33,141 nt of DNA from assembly GCA_946481495.1 (NCBI GenBank), contig CAMLNW010000003.1:1-33141 (forward strand), in the 5' to 3' direction. Within the stretch, counting starts at the first letter, position 1, and every line of letters begins with the position of its first letter. Under the pieces are notes generated by a model. The model was given only the letters and a program-made list of their open reading frames with translations. It was not told where the DNA came from and did not search any database. Made by a program: the position numbers and the translations under genes. Positions 14,625 to 22,749 of the stretch are shown piece after piece. The DNA is from an uncultured Actinomycetes bacterium. GTDB lineage: Bacteria > Actinomycetota > Thermoleophilia > Solirubrobacterales > Thermoleophilaceae.

Positions 14625-15273
14625 ACGGCGCCTCGTCGAGGTGCCGGCACAGCTCCTCGACTGACTCGTAGACGACGGTCGCTCCAGCGTTGAGCAGCTC
14701 CTCGCGCGAGAATCCTCCGGTCAGCACGCCGACGGTCGGGATTCCGGCTCGCGCCGCCGCCTCGCAATCCCAGACGGAGTCTCCGACGAGCACGGCGTCT
14801 CCACCGCCTGGCCCCACCTTGTCGAGCGCAGCGCGCACGAGATCGGGCTCGGGCTTGGTCGCCTCGACATCCGCCGACGTGGTCCAGGCGTCAACCAGCT
14901 CGCGTGCGTCGAGCATGCCCAGGTAGACGTCGACCTCGTCGGCCTTCGCGGAGCTGGCGAGCACGGTTGTCGTGTCGCGCTCGCGCAGTGCGACGAGAAG
15001 CGCCCGTGCCTCCGGCAGCAGCTCGACCTCGCCGATCAGCTCCGAATAAAGCTCGCCCTCCGCGGCGCGGATCGCATCGCCGGCGCGCTGCTCGACCTCC
15101 TCGCCGGCAACAGCGGTGACGAGCTGGTCGCCACCCATCCCGATGTGGCGGTGGATCCGCCAGGCCGGAACCAACTCGCCGTGCTCCCGCAGAGCGCGTT
15201 GCCAGGCGAGCGTGTGCTGGTAGTTGGTGTCGACGAGCGTCCCGTCGATGTCGAGGATCACCGGAGTCGTCAT
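14596..15273 (-). CDS. HAD-family hydrolase (phosphoglycolate phosphatase-like)
   Basis: 225 residues. The HAD motifs are in order: DIDGTLVD with nucleophile D8 and D10, a serine pair at 107-108 after TTTVLA, K140-P141, and GDSVWD (164-169) for magnesium. A helical cap lies between residues 15 and 85. This is the class I cap arrangement of phosphoglycolate phosphatase and beta-phosphoglucomutase relatives; the substrate cannot be read from sequence. Cytoplasmic. It is the first clearly chromosomal gene after the island. Confidence 0.88.
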   Translation of the reverse strand: MTTPVILDIDGTLVDTNYQHTLAWQRALREHGELVPAWRIHRHIGMGGDQLVTAVAGEEVEQRAGDAIRAAEGELYSELIGEVELLPEARALLVALRERDTTTVLASSAKADEVDVYLGMLDARELVDAWTTSADVEATKPEPDLVRAALDKVGPGGGDAVLVGDSVWDCEAAARAGIPTVGVLTGGFSREELLNAGATVVYESVEELCRHLDEAPFSGAPTTAA

Positions 15274-15312
15274 CGCCGGGCTCTACCCGTTCGCCGGGTT
15301 GCGAATCGCGTG

Positions 15313-15564
15313 TCAGGTCGCGGTACGGGGCAGCAGCTCGGCCGCGCGGCAGAACAGGTCGTCCAGCGCCAGGTCGAGCGCGCTTGCGAGCACCGCGATC
15401 TTCTTCACGGTGGGGCTGCGCTGGCCGCGCTCGATGCCGCCGACGTAGTTGGTGCTGACGCCGGTTTCAAGTCCGAGGCTCATCTGGGTGTGCCCGCGCT
15501 CCAGACGCGCCTCGCGCAACGCCCGGCCGAGGGCGATGAGCCAATCTCGGGGCGGTGCCTCCAC
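15313..15564 (-). CDS. XRE-family transcriptional regulator
   Basis: 83 residues, GTG start at 15564. Almost the whole protein is a Cro/cI helix-turn-helix: LREARLERGHTQMSLGLETG is followed by VSTNYVGGIERGQRSPTVKK. There is no second domain, so it probably acts as a dimer responding to partner proteins or level alone. It lies 39 bases upstream of the HAD gene in the same direction and might be co-transcribed with it. Its target is unknown. Confidence 0.82.
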   Translation of the reverse strand: MEAPPRDWLIALGRALREARLERGHTQMSLGLETGVSTNYVGGIERGQRSPTVKKIAVLASALDLALDDLFCRAAELLPRTAT

Positions 15565-15709
15565 CGCCTGAACGGTTCCAGCCCAGACGTGTTATGACTA
15601 CCGCCTGAGCGTGTGATCCTGTTAAGCCCGTCGTGGAACCGTGGTTTCAATCCCACGCTCCTGGAAACCCCCTCCGCAGGCTCCAAGAGACCCAGCACGG
15701 AGGTTCCTC

Positions 15710-16111
15710 ATGGCGGTTCAGACGGCGAGTGATCGATCGGTCAGCGATCTCGTGCAGCAGCTATCGGCGCAGACGGGCGAGCTGGTTCGCCAGGAGCTCC
15801 GTCTGGCCCAGGTCGAGATGCAGGAGAAGGGCAAGCGAGCCGGGATCGGGGCCGGCCTCTTCGGCGGGGCGGGACTGGTCGCGCTCTACGGCATTGGCTT
15901 CCTGCTCGCCGCGGCGGCGATGCTGCTCGCTACCGCGCTCGAGCCCTGGATCGCCGTCGCGATCGTCGGCGGAGCGCTGCTGCTGCTCGCCGGGTTGCTC
16001 GCCCTGACCGGCAAGAAGCAGGTTGACCAGGCCAAGCCGCTCGTTCCCGAGCAGGCGATCGACACGACCAAGCGAGACATCGACCACGTGAAGGCGAGGG
16101 CAGGCGGATGA
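15710..16111 (+). CDS. Actinobacterial holin-X-like membrane protein
   Basis: 133 residues. The amphipathic N-terminus (DLVQQLSAQTGELVRQELRL) and two long hydrophobic segments (about 56-76 and 82-101) are typical of the Phage_holin_3_6 family, found in actinobacterial chromosomes as a small membrane protein rather than a phage gene. GGAGG lies seven bases before the ATG. The gene is coupled by ATGA to the DUF3618 gene and followed by a DUF4235 gene, a familiar envelope-associated trio of unknown function. Confidence 0.82.
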   Translation: MAVQTASDRSVSDLVQQLSAQTGELVRQELRLAQVEMQEKGKRAGIGAGLFGGAGLVALYGIGFLLAAAAMLLATALEPWIAVAIVGGALLLLAGLLALTGKKQVDQAKPLVPEQAIDTTKRDIDHVKARAGG

Positions 16112-16401
16112 GCGAGAACCCCAAGACCGAGACGCCCGCCGACGATCCCGAGGCTCTGCGCCGAGACATCGCCGACAAGCGCCGCGAGCTTGGCGACACG
16201 GCTGCCGAGCTCGCTGCCAAGGCCGACGTCAAGAGCCAGGTCAAGGAGAAGGTCGACGAGCGCAAGGACGCCGTGCGCGACGCGGGCCAGCACGCCCAGG
16301 AGGCGGTGACCACTCAGGCGAGCCGGCTCGACCCACGACTGCTGGGGGTGGCTGCGGTCATAGTTGTCCTCCTGCTCGTCCTACGCAGAAGGAGGCGGTA
16401 A
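16108..16401 (+). CDS. DUF3618-like membrane protein
   Basis: 97 residues. A charged N-terminal region with the pattern DPEALRRDIADKRRELGDTA, typical of DUF3618, is followed by a lysine/aspartate-rich coiled coil and one membrane helix (about 73-92) ending in five or so arginines. It probably lies at the inner face of the membrane next to the holin-like protein; the ATGA overlap with that gene supports co-production. Biochemical function is unknown. Confidence 0.8.
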   Translation: MSENPKTETPADDPEALRRDIADKRRELGDTAAELAAKADVKSQVKEKVDERKDAVRDAGQHAQEAVTTQASRLDPRLLGVAAVIVVLLLVLRRRRR

Positions 16402-16404
16402 CCG

Positions 16405-16668
16405 ATGGCCAAGGTTCTCTATGCCCCGTTCGGCATCCTGTCGGGCATTCTGGGCGGCTTGATCGCAAGCACGATCTTCAAGCAGATTTGGAAGCGGATC
16501 TCCGACGAGCCGGATCCGCCGAAGGCGCGCCAGAGCGAGTACGGCTGGCGGGAGCTGCTGCCGGCCGCTGCCCTGCAGGGCGCGATCTTCACCGTCGTCA
16601 AGACGGTCATCGATCGTGGCGGCGCACGTGGGTTCCAGAAGCTGACTGGAGCCTGGCCCGGGGATTGA
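16405..16668 (+). CDS. DUF4235-family membrane protein
   Basis: 87 residues with two hydrophobic segments (about 7-25 and 51-67), a KQIWKRISDEPDPP motif after the first, and a GGARGFQKLTG-type C-terminus, which together match DUF4235. It is the third gene of the small membrane operon, three bases after the DUF3618 stop. Function unknown. Confidence 0.82.
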   Translation: MAKVLYAPFGILSGILGGLIASTIFKQIWKRISDEPDPPKARQSEYGWRELLPAAALQGAIFTVVKTVIDRGGARGFQKLTGAWPGD

Positions 16669-16701
16669 ACGAGGGCCCAGCCGGCGTAGGCTTCGTCGGC
16701 G

Positions 16702-17481
16702 TTGGACGACCTTGTCACATATGTCGGGCACGCCACGGCGCTGATCGAGCTCGACGGCGTCCGCGTCCTGACCGACCCGATCCTCAGCGGCCGCGTCGCC
16801 CACCTGCGCCGACACGGCGGCGCTGTCGACGTCGCCTCGCTCGGCCAGCTCGACGGGGTGCTCGTCTCGCACGCCCACCTCGACCACCTCCACGCCGCCT
16901 CACTGCGCCAGCTAGCCGCCAAGCGACCCCAGCCGACGCTCGTCATCCCGCGCGGCCTCCGCCGACACGTCGCCAAGCTCGGCTTCGAGCGCGTCGTCGA
17001 GCTCACGGCGGGGGAGGGCACCGAGGTCGCCGGCCTGCCGATCGCCGCCACCTACGCCGACCACGACAGTCGCCGCCACCCATTCGGCCCGCCGGCCGAG
17101 GCGGTCGGCTACCTACTCGGACCCAGCGGACACCAGATCTACTTCGCCGGCGACACTGACGTCTTCCCCGAGATGGCGACGCTCGCCGACGACCTCGACA
17201 CCGCGCTGATCCCCGTCTGGGGTTGGGGGCCGACGCTCGGCCCCGGCCACCTCGATCCCAAGGGCGCGGCGGCCGCGCTCGAGCTCTTGCAGCCCCGGCT
17301 CGCGATCCCGATCCACTGGGGCACGCTGTTCCCGTTCGCGCTCGACCGCCTGCGCGGCAAGGCGCCGTTGCTCAGCGATCCTCCACAGCAGTTCGCTCGC
17401 GAAGCGGCTCGTCTGGCTCCTGCGGTGGACGTTCGGGTGCTCCAACCGGGTGAGGCGACGCCTTTGCCGGCTCCCCGCTGA
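16702..17481 (+). CDS. MBL-fold metallohydrolase (UlaG-like)
   Basis: 259 residues. The N-terminus YVGHATALIELDGVRVLTDP and the metal site HAHLDHLH (57-64) are those of metallo-beta-lactamase-fold hydrolases close to L-ascorbate-6-phosphate lactonase (UlaG) and N-acyl-phosphatidylethanolamine phospholipase D relatives. Later ligands appear as FAGDTDVFPE and IPIHWGT. The TTG at 16702 is the only start that keeps the first strand; TAGGCT nine bases upstream could be a -10 of a nearly leaderless transcript. The C-terminal 36 codons overlap the convergent YihY gene. Substrate unknown. Confidence 0.85.
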   Translation: MDDLVTYVGHATALIELDGVRVLTDPILSGRVAHLRRHGGAVDVASLGQLDGVLVSHAHLDHLHAASLRQLAAKRPQPTLVIPRGLRRHVAKLGFERVVELTAGEGTEVAGLPIAATYADHDSRRHPFGPPAEAVGYLLGPSGHQIYFAGDTDVFPEMATLADDLDTALIPVWGWGPTLGPGHLDPKGAAAALELLQPRLAIPIHWGTLFPFALDRLRGKAPLLSDPPQQFAREAARLAPAVDVRVLQPGEATPLPAPR

Positions 17482-18412
17482 TCGCGGCCGCGGCCGCCTC
17501 GCGCGCCTCGCGCCGCTCCACCAGCACCGCGTCGAGCTCGCAGCCGAACAGGAAGGCCATCGACGTCAGCCAGATCCAGAGCAGCAGGATCACGAGCGCG
17601 GCGAACGCGCCGTAGGTCGCGTTGTAGGTCGACAGCTCCCCGACGTAGAAGCCGTAGCCGCCGGACGCGAGCAGCCAGATCCCCGCGGCCGTCGCCGCGC
17701 CCGGCGTCACCAGCCGGAACGGACCGCGCGGCGGGCTCGGCGCCGCCCACATCACCAGCCGCATCGACAGCATCATCAGCAGCGCCGCCAGCGGCCAGCG
17801 GACGATCGTCCACAGCGGCGCGCTGACGTCCTCGAGGCCGATCAGGTCGAGCACGTCCTCGGCCAGCCCGCGCCCGACGAACACCAGCACGCCCGCGATG
17901 AAGCCGAGCACGATCAGCACCACCGTCCAGCCGATCCCGACCGTCCGGCGCATAATCGTCAGCCCCTTCTGACGCCGGCGCCAGATCACGTCGAGCGCCC
18001 GTCCAGCGGCCGCGAACGCGCGCGACGCTCCGTAGATCAGCGTCGCGAGGCCGATGAGGCCGACCGTCCCGGCTTGCGTCGGCGCCGAGTCGACGGCGGT
18101 CTTCATCACCGATTCCGCCGTAGTGGCGAGCGTCGCAGACGCCCCTTCGTCACGCAGGTATCCACCGAAGTCGATCGCCGAACTGGTGCCGCCGAGCAGG
18201 CTGATCGCTCCCGCGGCGATCATCAGCACCGGCAGCAGCGACAGCAGCCCGTAGTAGGCCAGCGACGCGCCGCGGTCGACCATCCCGTCGGCGAGGAAGC
18301 GCCGCACCGTCAGCTCGACGATGTTGACGAGCGGGATCGCCCGGAAACGGTCGGAGAGCTCCAGCACCCGCTTGGTCGCGCCGAGCTCCAGCAGCCGCTC
18401 GAGCGGGGTCAT
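17372..18412 (-). CDS. YihY/BrkB-family inner-membrane protein
   Basis: 346 residues with about six membrane segments and the family hallmarks DRGASLAYYGLLSLLPVLMI near residue 45-65, LIYGASRAFAAAGRALDVIW in the middle, and YGAFAALVILLLWIWLTSMA toward the end. The last 35 residues are a charged, proline-rich tail that overlaps the MBL gene by 110 bases. The start (ATG 18412) overlaps the stop of the phosphatase gene by ATGA, so both are made from one message. The family's function is not established. Confidence 0.88.
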   Translation of the reverse strand: MTPLERLLELGATKRVLELSDRFRAIPLVNIVELTVRRFLADGMVDRGASLAYYGLLSLLPVLMIAAGAISLLGGTSSAIDFGGYLRDEGASATLATTAESVMKTAVDSAPTQAGTVGLIGLATLIYGASRAFAAAGRALDVIWRRRQKGLTIMRRTVGIGWTVVLIVLGFIAGVLVFVGRGLAEDVLDLIGLEDVSAPLWTIVRWPLAALLMMLSMRLVMWAAPSPPRGPFRLVTPGAATAAGIWLLASGGYGFYVGELSTYNATYGAFAALVILLLWIWLTSMAFLFGCELDAVLVERREAREAAAAAISGEPAKASPHPVGAPERPPQEPDEPLRERTAVEDR

Positions 18413-20517
18413 GACGCTGGCCTCACAGTGTCCGCCTCCGGCGCCTCGGCCACCTCGAGCCCCGTCTCGGCCAGCCACCGCTTCAGCTGAAGGTGCATCT
18501 GCCGTGCCCCGACGATCGGCGCCGCTGGCTCGCTCCACTCGGCCGGCACGACCGCGAACGGGTGCATCTGCATCCCGCCGAGCCCGCCGTGCGAGCCCAT
18601 GAACTCCTCGAACGGCTGCACCTCGCTCGCCTCGGGGTCGTAGGCGCCGTTGATCAGGATGTCCGGGCAGTGGCGGAAGCCGTCGTGGCGGCGCAGGTGG
18701 TCGGCGGCTGTCGCGTCGAACGGCGCCAGCGGGTCGTCGCCGTCGACCGTGTCGTCGGACAGTCGGCGTCGTCCCGCGCCACCGAGCACGACACCGCCCT
18801 CGTGCTCGGAGCGCACCATCACGAAGCCGATCCCGGGATGGGTCGCCAGCCCGGCCAGCAGCCCCGGATGACGCTGCTCGATCTCCTCGGCGCTCAGCCG
18901 GCTCTTGTCGCCGGGGAAGTAGACGAGTCCGAGGCAGCCCGAGGCCAGCACCAGCGCCTCGGGCGCGTCGTCGCCGCCCGGCCGCTCGTCGGCGTCGCTC
19001 GCGCGCACGCGCGCGTTGACCGCCTCCTGGTCGCGCAGCGCCTCGCGATTCGGACCCAGCGCGACGGTCCCGGCGGCGACGCGATCGTTGGTCGCGCGCC
19101 GCAGCAGCCGTCCCGCCGCGCTGTCGTCCTCGCGCGCATCGGCGAGCAGCGCGCCCAGGTCGCCCCACGCCTCGTCGACCGTCGCCGGCGCAGCGACGGC
19201 GCCCGCGGCCGGATCGGCGAACCGCCGCACGACCTCCTCGAGCGTCTCGCCGTGGCGCTGACGGAACGGCGCGCCCTGCGTCTGGCCGTGGTCGGAGAGC
19301 ACGACCAGGTGGTAGGGCCGCGGCGCCTGGCGCGCCGCCCGCTCCAGCCGCGCCAGCTGCGCGTCGAGCTTCTCCAGCACGACGAAGGCGTCCGGCTCGA
19401 GGATCCCCGAGTGGTGGGCGACCTCGTCGTAGCCGACGAACGTCGAGTAGGCGACCGGCACGCCCTCGACCACGTCGGCCATCAGTGTCGCCACGTTGAG
19501 GTCGCGCATGATCACGGTGATCGCGGCCCGCATCAGTGGATACGGCGTGCCGCGGTCGACGTGCGCCGCGCCCGACTTGCGCTGGCGCCGCGCCGCCCGC
19601 CGCTCGGCGGCGATGTCGGCGACGCCGAGCGCCAGCGTGCGCAGCAGCCCGTACGGGTCGGCGAAGTAGGCGAAGAACTCAGCCGCGCGCGAGCGCCGGC
19701 GGTCGCGGATCACGCTCATCGTCGCCGAGCAGCGCGGCGCGTCGCCGGAGAACATGTTGCCGCGGCTCGCCCCGCCTGCGGCGAGCAGTCCCGCGCCGTC
19801 GGAGTGGCGCAGCTCGATCTCAGCCGCGTCCTTCGGATGGTTCGCGACCAGCATCCGGTCGTCGTCCTTCTCGTACCAGCGGAATGCCGGCATGTCGTGG
19901 TTGCTGCCGTGCAGCAGCCCCGCCTGGCTCGCCGCGGTCTGCGACGACAGGTCGCACTCCCACGGCACGATCCGGTGGCTGCCGTCCTCGAGCCAGCGCG
20001 CGATGTTCGGCACCCGCCCCTGCTCAATCGCCTCCTCCAGCACGCCCTCGGCCAGCCCGTCGATCTCGAACAGGATCACGCCCGGCACGTCGGTCTCGTT
20101 GCGCCGCCGCGCGCCGCGCACCCGCTGGCGCACGACGCGCAGGTGGTAGGCGTCGCCGTCGAAGTCGAGCAGCGGCTCGACGACCATCGTGATGATCGCC
20201 AGCCCGAGCGCCACCCACAGCGTCGCCGTCACCGTGGGGTCCGTCCCGTCGACCGCGCGCACCGCGACGTTGACGATCAGCGCGTTCAGGACCAGCGACG
20301 CCAGCCCGAATGTAAGCACCGTCAGCGGCAGCACGATCCGCGTCAGCAGCGGCCAGATCAGCGCGTTCAGCAGCGCGATCAGCGCTGCCGTGACGATCGC
20401 CGCGCGCAGCGTCGGCACCGCCATCCCGGGCAGCGCGGCGGCTAGCCCCCAGAGCGCCAGTCCGTCGATGACAACGAGCACCAGCGCGCGAGCGAAGTAT
20501 CCGAGTGTCTGGCGCAC
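18409..20517 (-). CDS. Membrane-anchored alkaline phosphatase-superfamily protein with Phage_holin_4_2 domain
   Basis: 702 residues. The first 120 or so hold four hydrophobic helices of the mycobacterial holin type (PF04020-like). The rest is a type I phosphodiesterase/alkaline phosphatase-superfamily domain: FEIDGLAEGVLEEAI (metal aspartate), SSQTAASQAGLLHG (nucleophile region), FVGYDEVAHHSG and LVVLSDHGQTQG (later metal ligands). Which side of the membrane the enzymatic domain faces is not certain. It is translationally coupled to YihY, suggesting a joint envelope role. Its substrate, perhaps a phosphodiester of a cell-surface polymer or lipid, is unknown. Confidence 0.85.
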   Translation of the reverse strand: MRQTLGYFARALVLVVIDGLALWGLAAALPGMAVPTLRAAIVTAALIALLNALIWPLLTRIVLPLTVLTFGLASLVLNALIVNVAVRAVDGTDPTVTATLWVALGLAIITMVVEPLLDFDGDAYHLRVVRQRVRGARRRNETDVPGVILFEIDGLAEGVLEEAIEQGRVPNIARWLEDGSHRIVPWECDLSSQTAASQAGLLHGSNHDMPAFRWYEKDDDRMLVANHPKDAAEIELRHSDGAGLLAAGGASRGNMFSGDAPRCSATMSVIRDRRRSRAAEFFAYFADPYGLLRTLALGVADIAAERRAARRQRKSGAAHVDRGTPYPLMRAAITVIMRDLNVATLMADVVEGVPVAYSTFVGYDEVAHHSGILEPDAFVVLEKLDAQLARLERAARQAPRPYHLVVLSDHGQTQGAPFRQRHGETLEEVVRRFADPAAGAVAAPATVDEAWGDLGALLADAREDDSAAGRLLRRATNDRVAAGTVALGPNREALRDQEAVNARVRASDADERPGGDDAPEALVLASGCLGLVYFPGDKSRLSAEEIEQRHPGLLAGLATHPGIGFVMVRSEHEGGVVLGGAGRRRLSDDTVDGDDPLAPFDATAADHLRRHDGFRHCPDILINGAYDPEASEVQPFEEFMGSHGGLGGMQMHPFAVVPAEWSEPAAPIVGARQMHLQLKRWLAETGLEVAEAPEADTVRPAS

Positions 20518-20567
20518 CGGGCCATTCTGCCGGCTCGGGGCGATGCCAGCCGGTACCGTCCCCGCCC

Positions 20568-21317
20568 ATGTCGACCGAGATCCTGCTGGAGCGCGACGCC
20601 GGGGTCGCGACGATCGTCCTCAACGCGCCCGACCGCCGCAACGCCCTCACCCGCGCGATGGCGCGCGAGCTGGTCGAGGCCTGCGAGGAGGTCGACGCCG
20701 ACCAGACCGTCGGCGCCGTCGTCGTCCGCGGCGAGGGCGGTTTCTTCTGCGCCGGCGGCGATCGCCAGACGCTCCTCGACGCCGGCCGCGACCCCGCGAC
20801 GCCCGACGCCTGGGTCGGCATCGGCGACGTCTACCGCTCCTTCCAGCGCGTCGGCGAGCTCGAGCCGCCGACCGTCGCCGCCGTCCGTGGCGGGGCCGTC
20901 GGCGCTGGCATGAACCTCGCCTTCGCGACCGACGTCCGCGTCGTCGCGACCGACGCCAAGCTGATCTCCGGCTTCCTGCCGATCGGCCTCCACCCGGGCG
21001 GTGGCCACGCTGCGTTGCTTGGCCGCACTGGCGCCCGCGAGGCCGCCTCCGCGCTGACCCTCTTCGGCGAGCGCATCGACGGCGCCCGCGCCGCCGAGCT
21101 CGGACTCGCCTGGGCGGCGCTGCCCGACGCCGAGGTCGACGCGCGCGCCCACGCGCTCGCGTCCGTCCCCGGCGCCGACCCCGAGCTCGCCCGCCGCACC
21201 GCGAGATCGCTGCGCACCGAGCTCGGCCCGCCCGCGCTCCCCTGGCCCGCCGCGCTCGAGCTCGAGCGCGCCTCCCAGATGTGGTCGATGCGCCGCAAGG
21301 ACCTCGCCTCCGAGTGA
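20568..21317 (+). CDS. Enoyl-CoA hydratase/isomerase-family protein
   Basis: 249 residues with the crotonase fold signatures: NAPDRRNALTRAM, the first oxyanion-hole segment FFCAGGDRQ (59-67) and the second RGGAVGAGMNLAFATD (108-122). Aligned by eye to rat enoyl-CoA hydratase, the two catalytic glutamates appear as N116 and F136 (in the GFLPIGLHPGGG stretch), so ordinary hydration of enoyl-CoA is doubtful; other crotonase chemistry is possible. ATG 20568 is chosen over an upstream GTG. The stop overlaps the start of the small membrane gene downstream (GTGA), and pgsA follows. Confidence 0.85.
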   Translation: MSTEILLERDAGVATIVLNAPDRRNALTRAMARELVEACEEVDADQTVGAVVVRGEGGFFCAGGDRQTLLDAGRDPATPDAWVGIGDVYRSFQRVGELEPPTVAAVRGGAVGAGMNLAFATDVRVVATDAKLISGFLPIGLHPGGGHAALLGRTGAREAASALTLFGERIDGARAAELGLAWAALPDAEVDARAHALASVPGADPELARRTARSLRTELGPPALPWPAALELERASQMWSMRRKDLASE

Positions 21318-21604
21318 GCTACTTCACTGCCGTCCGCATCTACTCGATCTTCGAGCTCTGCCTCTTCGCGACGCTCGTCGTCTTCGCGATCGGCGGTTGG
21401 AGCGAGACGGCCGAGATGGTCTTCGGCTGGTCGCACGGCGTCGGCTGGCTGATTCTCTGCGGACTCGTCTTCTACGGCGCGACGCGCGGCATCTTCAGCT
21501 GGATCGTCCTCGCCGCCACGGTCTCGCCGGCCGGCCCGCTCGGCTCGACGATCGGCATCGAGTACCAAGCCCGTCACGATCGTCGGGCAGATCGGGCAAG
21601 CTGA
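21314..21604 (+). CDS. DUF3817-like integral membrane protein
   Basis: 96 residues from a GTG that overlaps the crotonase stop. Three hydrophobic segments (about 8-27, 38-54 and 58-74) and the RIYSIFELCLFATLV and GWSHGVGWLI motifs resemble DUF3817 proteins. It probably sits in the cytoplasmic membrane. Position between a crotonase gene and pgsA suggests a link with lipid metabolism, but no function is known. Confidence 0.7.
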   Translation: MSYFTAVRIYSIFELCLFATLVVFAIGGWSETAEMVFGWSHGVGWLILCGLVFYGATRGIFSWIVLAATVSPAGPLGSTIGIEYQARHDRRADRAS

Positions 21605-21611
21605 GCAGGCG

Positions 21612-22190
21612 ATGTTCCCGCTCAACGTGCCGAACGTTCTCACGCTGTTGCGCATCCTGCTCGTACCGGTGCTCGTCGTCGCGCTGGGCACCGAGGCCGA
21701 GGGCGGCTCGGAGATCGCCGCCGCCGTCTTCGTCCTCGCGTCGCTGACCGACGGCCTCGACGGCTACATCGCCCGCTCGCGCCAGTCGATCACGACCTTC
21801 GGCAAGGTGATGGACCCGGTCGCCGACAAGCTGCTGATCGCCGCTGCGCTGCTGACCCTCGTCAGCCTCGACCGCGTCGACGCCTGGGTCGCGATGATCG
21901 TGATCGCGCGCGAGTTCGCCGTCTCCGGGCTGCGCATCGCCGCCGGCCAGCAGGGCGTCGTGATCCCAGCCAGCGCGCTCGGCAAGGTCAAGACGATCGT
22001 CCAGTCGGCCGCCGTCCTCGCGCTGATCGCCGTCCCTGACCCGGACGTCCTCTGGGTCCAACTGCTCGTCTACGCGATGGTCCTCACGACGATCGTCTCC
22101 GGCGCCGACTACTTCCTCAACTTCCGCCGCCGGATCGAGGAGCTCTCGCGCGAGCGTCAGGCGCGCGGGGGCGCGATCACCGACCGCTGA
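21612..22190 (+). CDS. pgsA: CDP-diacylglycerol-glycerol-3-phosphate 3-phosphatidyltransferase
   Basis: 192 residues. The CDP-alcohol phosphotransferase motif is complete: D47-x2-D50-G51-x2-A54-R55, G64, D68 and D72 (DGLDGYIAR then FGKVMDPVADK). N-terminal PNVLTLLRILLVP is typical of PgsA. The enzyme makes phosphatidylglycerophosphate from CDP-diacylglycerol and glycerol 3-phosphate, the first step to phosphatidylglycerol and cardiolipin, in the cytoplasmic membrane. It is the third gene of a tight operon with the crotonase and DUF3817 genes. Its end overlaps the convergent next gene by 14 bases. Related phosphatidyltransferases share the motif, so substrate is inferred from overall similarity. 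Confidence 0.85.
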   Translation: MFPLNVPNVLTLLRILLVPVLVVALGTEAEGGSEIAAAVFVLASLTDGLDGYIARSRQSITTFGKVMDPVADKLLIAAALLTLVSLDRVDAWVAMIVIAREFAVSGLRIAAGQQGVVIPASALGKVKTIVQSAAVLALIAVPDPDVLWVQLLVYAMVLTTIVSGADYFLNFRRRIEELSRERQARGGAITDR

Positions 22191-22626
22191 GCTCCGGGTG
22201 GTCGCCCATCGCGACCAGCCGCTCGATGACCTCGTCGCGGGTCGCGCCGCGCGACTCCAGCGCCTGATCCATCGGATCGCCGTAGACGTCGAGCAGCGCC
22301 AGCAGCAGGTCGGCAGTCCCGACCGCGTCCGCGTGGCGCTCGATCGCCCGTCGCTCGGCCTCCTGCACCGTACGGTCGAGCGCCGGCTCGCCGAGCGGGG
22401 GATGGGAGGTCGGCTCGTCGCAGACCTCGGCTGTCGAGCCTTCGAGCGGCGCCTCGCCAACCCCTAGGGCCTGCAGCGCGCTGCCGACCTGTCCGTGCAG
22501 CCGCAGCGCCCGCAGCCAGCGCTCGGCCTCGTCCTCGGCGCAGTGCGAGAACGCCATCGCCGTCCCAGCCAGCGCCGTCACCAGCGCGGCGTCCTCCGAC
22601 AGCGGGATGTGCTCAGTCGCGTCCAC
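22177..22626 (-). CDS. Hypothetical protein with Clp N-domain-like C-terminal segment
   Basis: 149 residues. The C-terminal half (GTADLLLALLDVYGDPMDQA, then LESRGATRDEVIERL) resembles one repeat of the Clp/Hsp100 N-terminal domain, which has the order G-T-x-HLLLAL-L...G-x-A-x-x-x-L-x-x-x-G-x-x. The N-terminal half is a helical region of unknown type. There is no AAA domain, so it cannot act as a chaperone motor; it might be an adaptor-like or independent small protein. ATG 22626. Confidence 0.6.
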   Translation of the reverse strand: MDATEHIPLSEDAALVTALAGTAMAFSHCAEDEAERWLRALRLHGQVGSALQALGVGEAPLEGSTAEVCDEPTSHPPLGEPALDRTVQEAERRAIERHADAVGTADLLLALLDVYGDPMDQALESRGATRDEVIERLVAMGDHPELSGR

Positions 22627-22749
22627 GAGTCCTTCGAACCTCCTGGGGCACGGTGCCCGCCGCCGTCCCGCGCGAAACCCGACTGGCCAGATTGGCGATG
22701 TTGGCGCTGTGGCGCTCGCGTGATCGCGTCTGCGTGCCGATGCTGAGCG

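Noticed and set aside
15640..15665. GGTTTCAATCCCACG resembles the end of some CRISPR repeats
   Set aside because: It occurs once only, with no regularly spaced copies and no cas genes nearby.
15710..16668. Holin-type genes as a prophage lysis cassette
   Set aside because: The holin-X/DUF3618/DUF4235 trio is a usual chromosomal set in actinobacteria, and no endolysin or phage structural gene is nearby.
18493..20445. A 650-residue open frame on the + strand opposite the phosphatase gene
   Set aside because: It is an arginine/histidine-rich shadow of the reverse-strand gene, a common artefact in GC-rich DNA; the reverse frame has all the family motifs.
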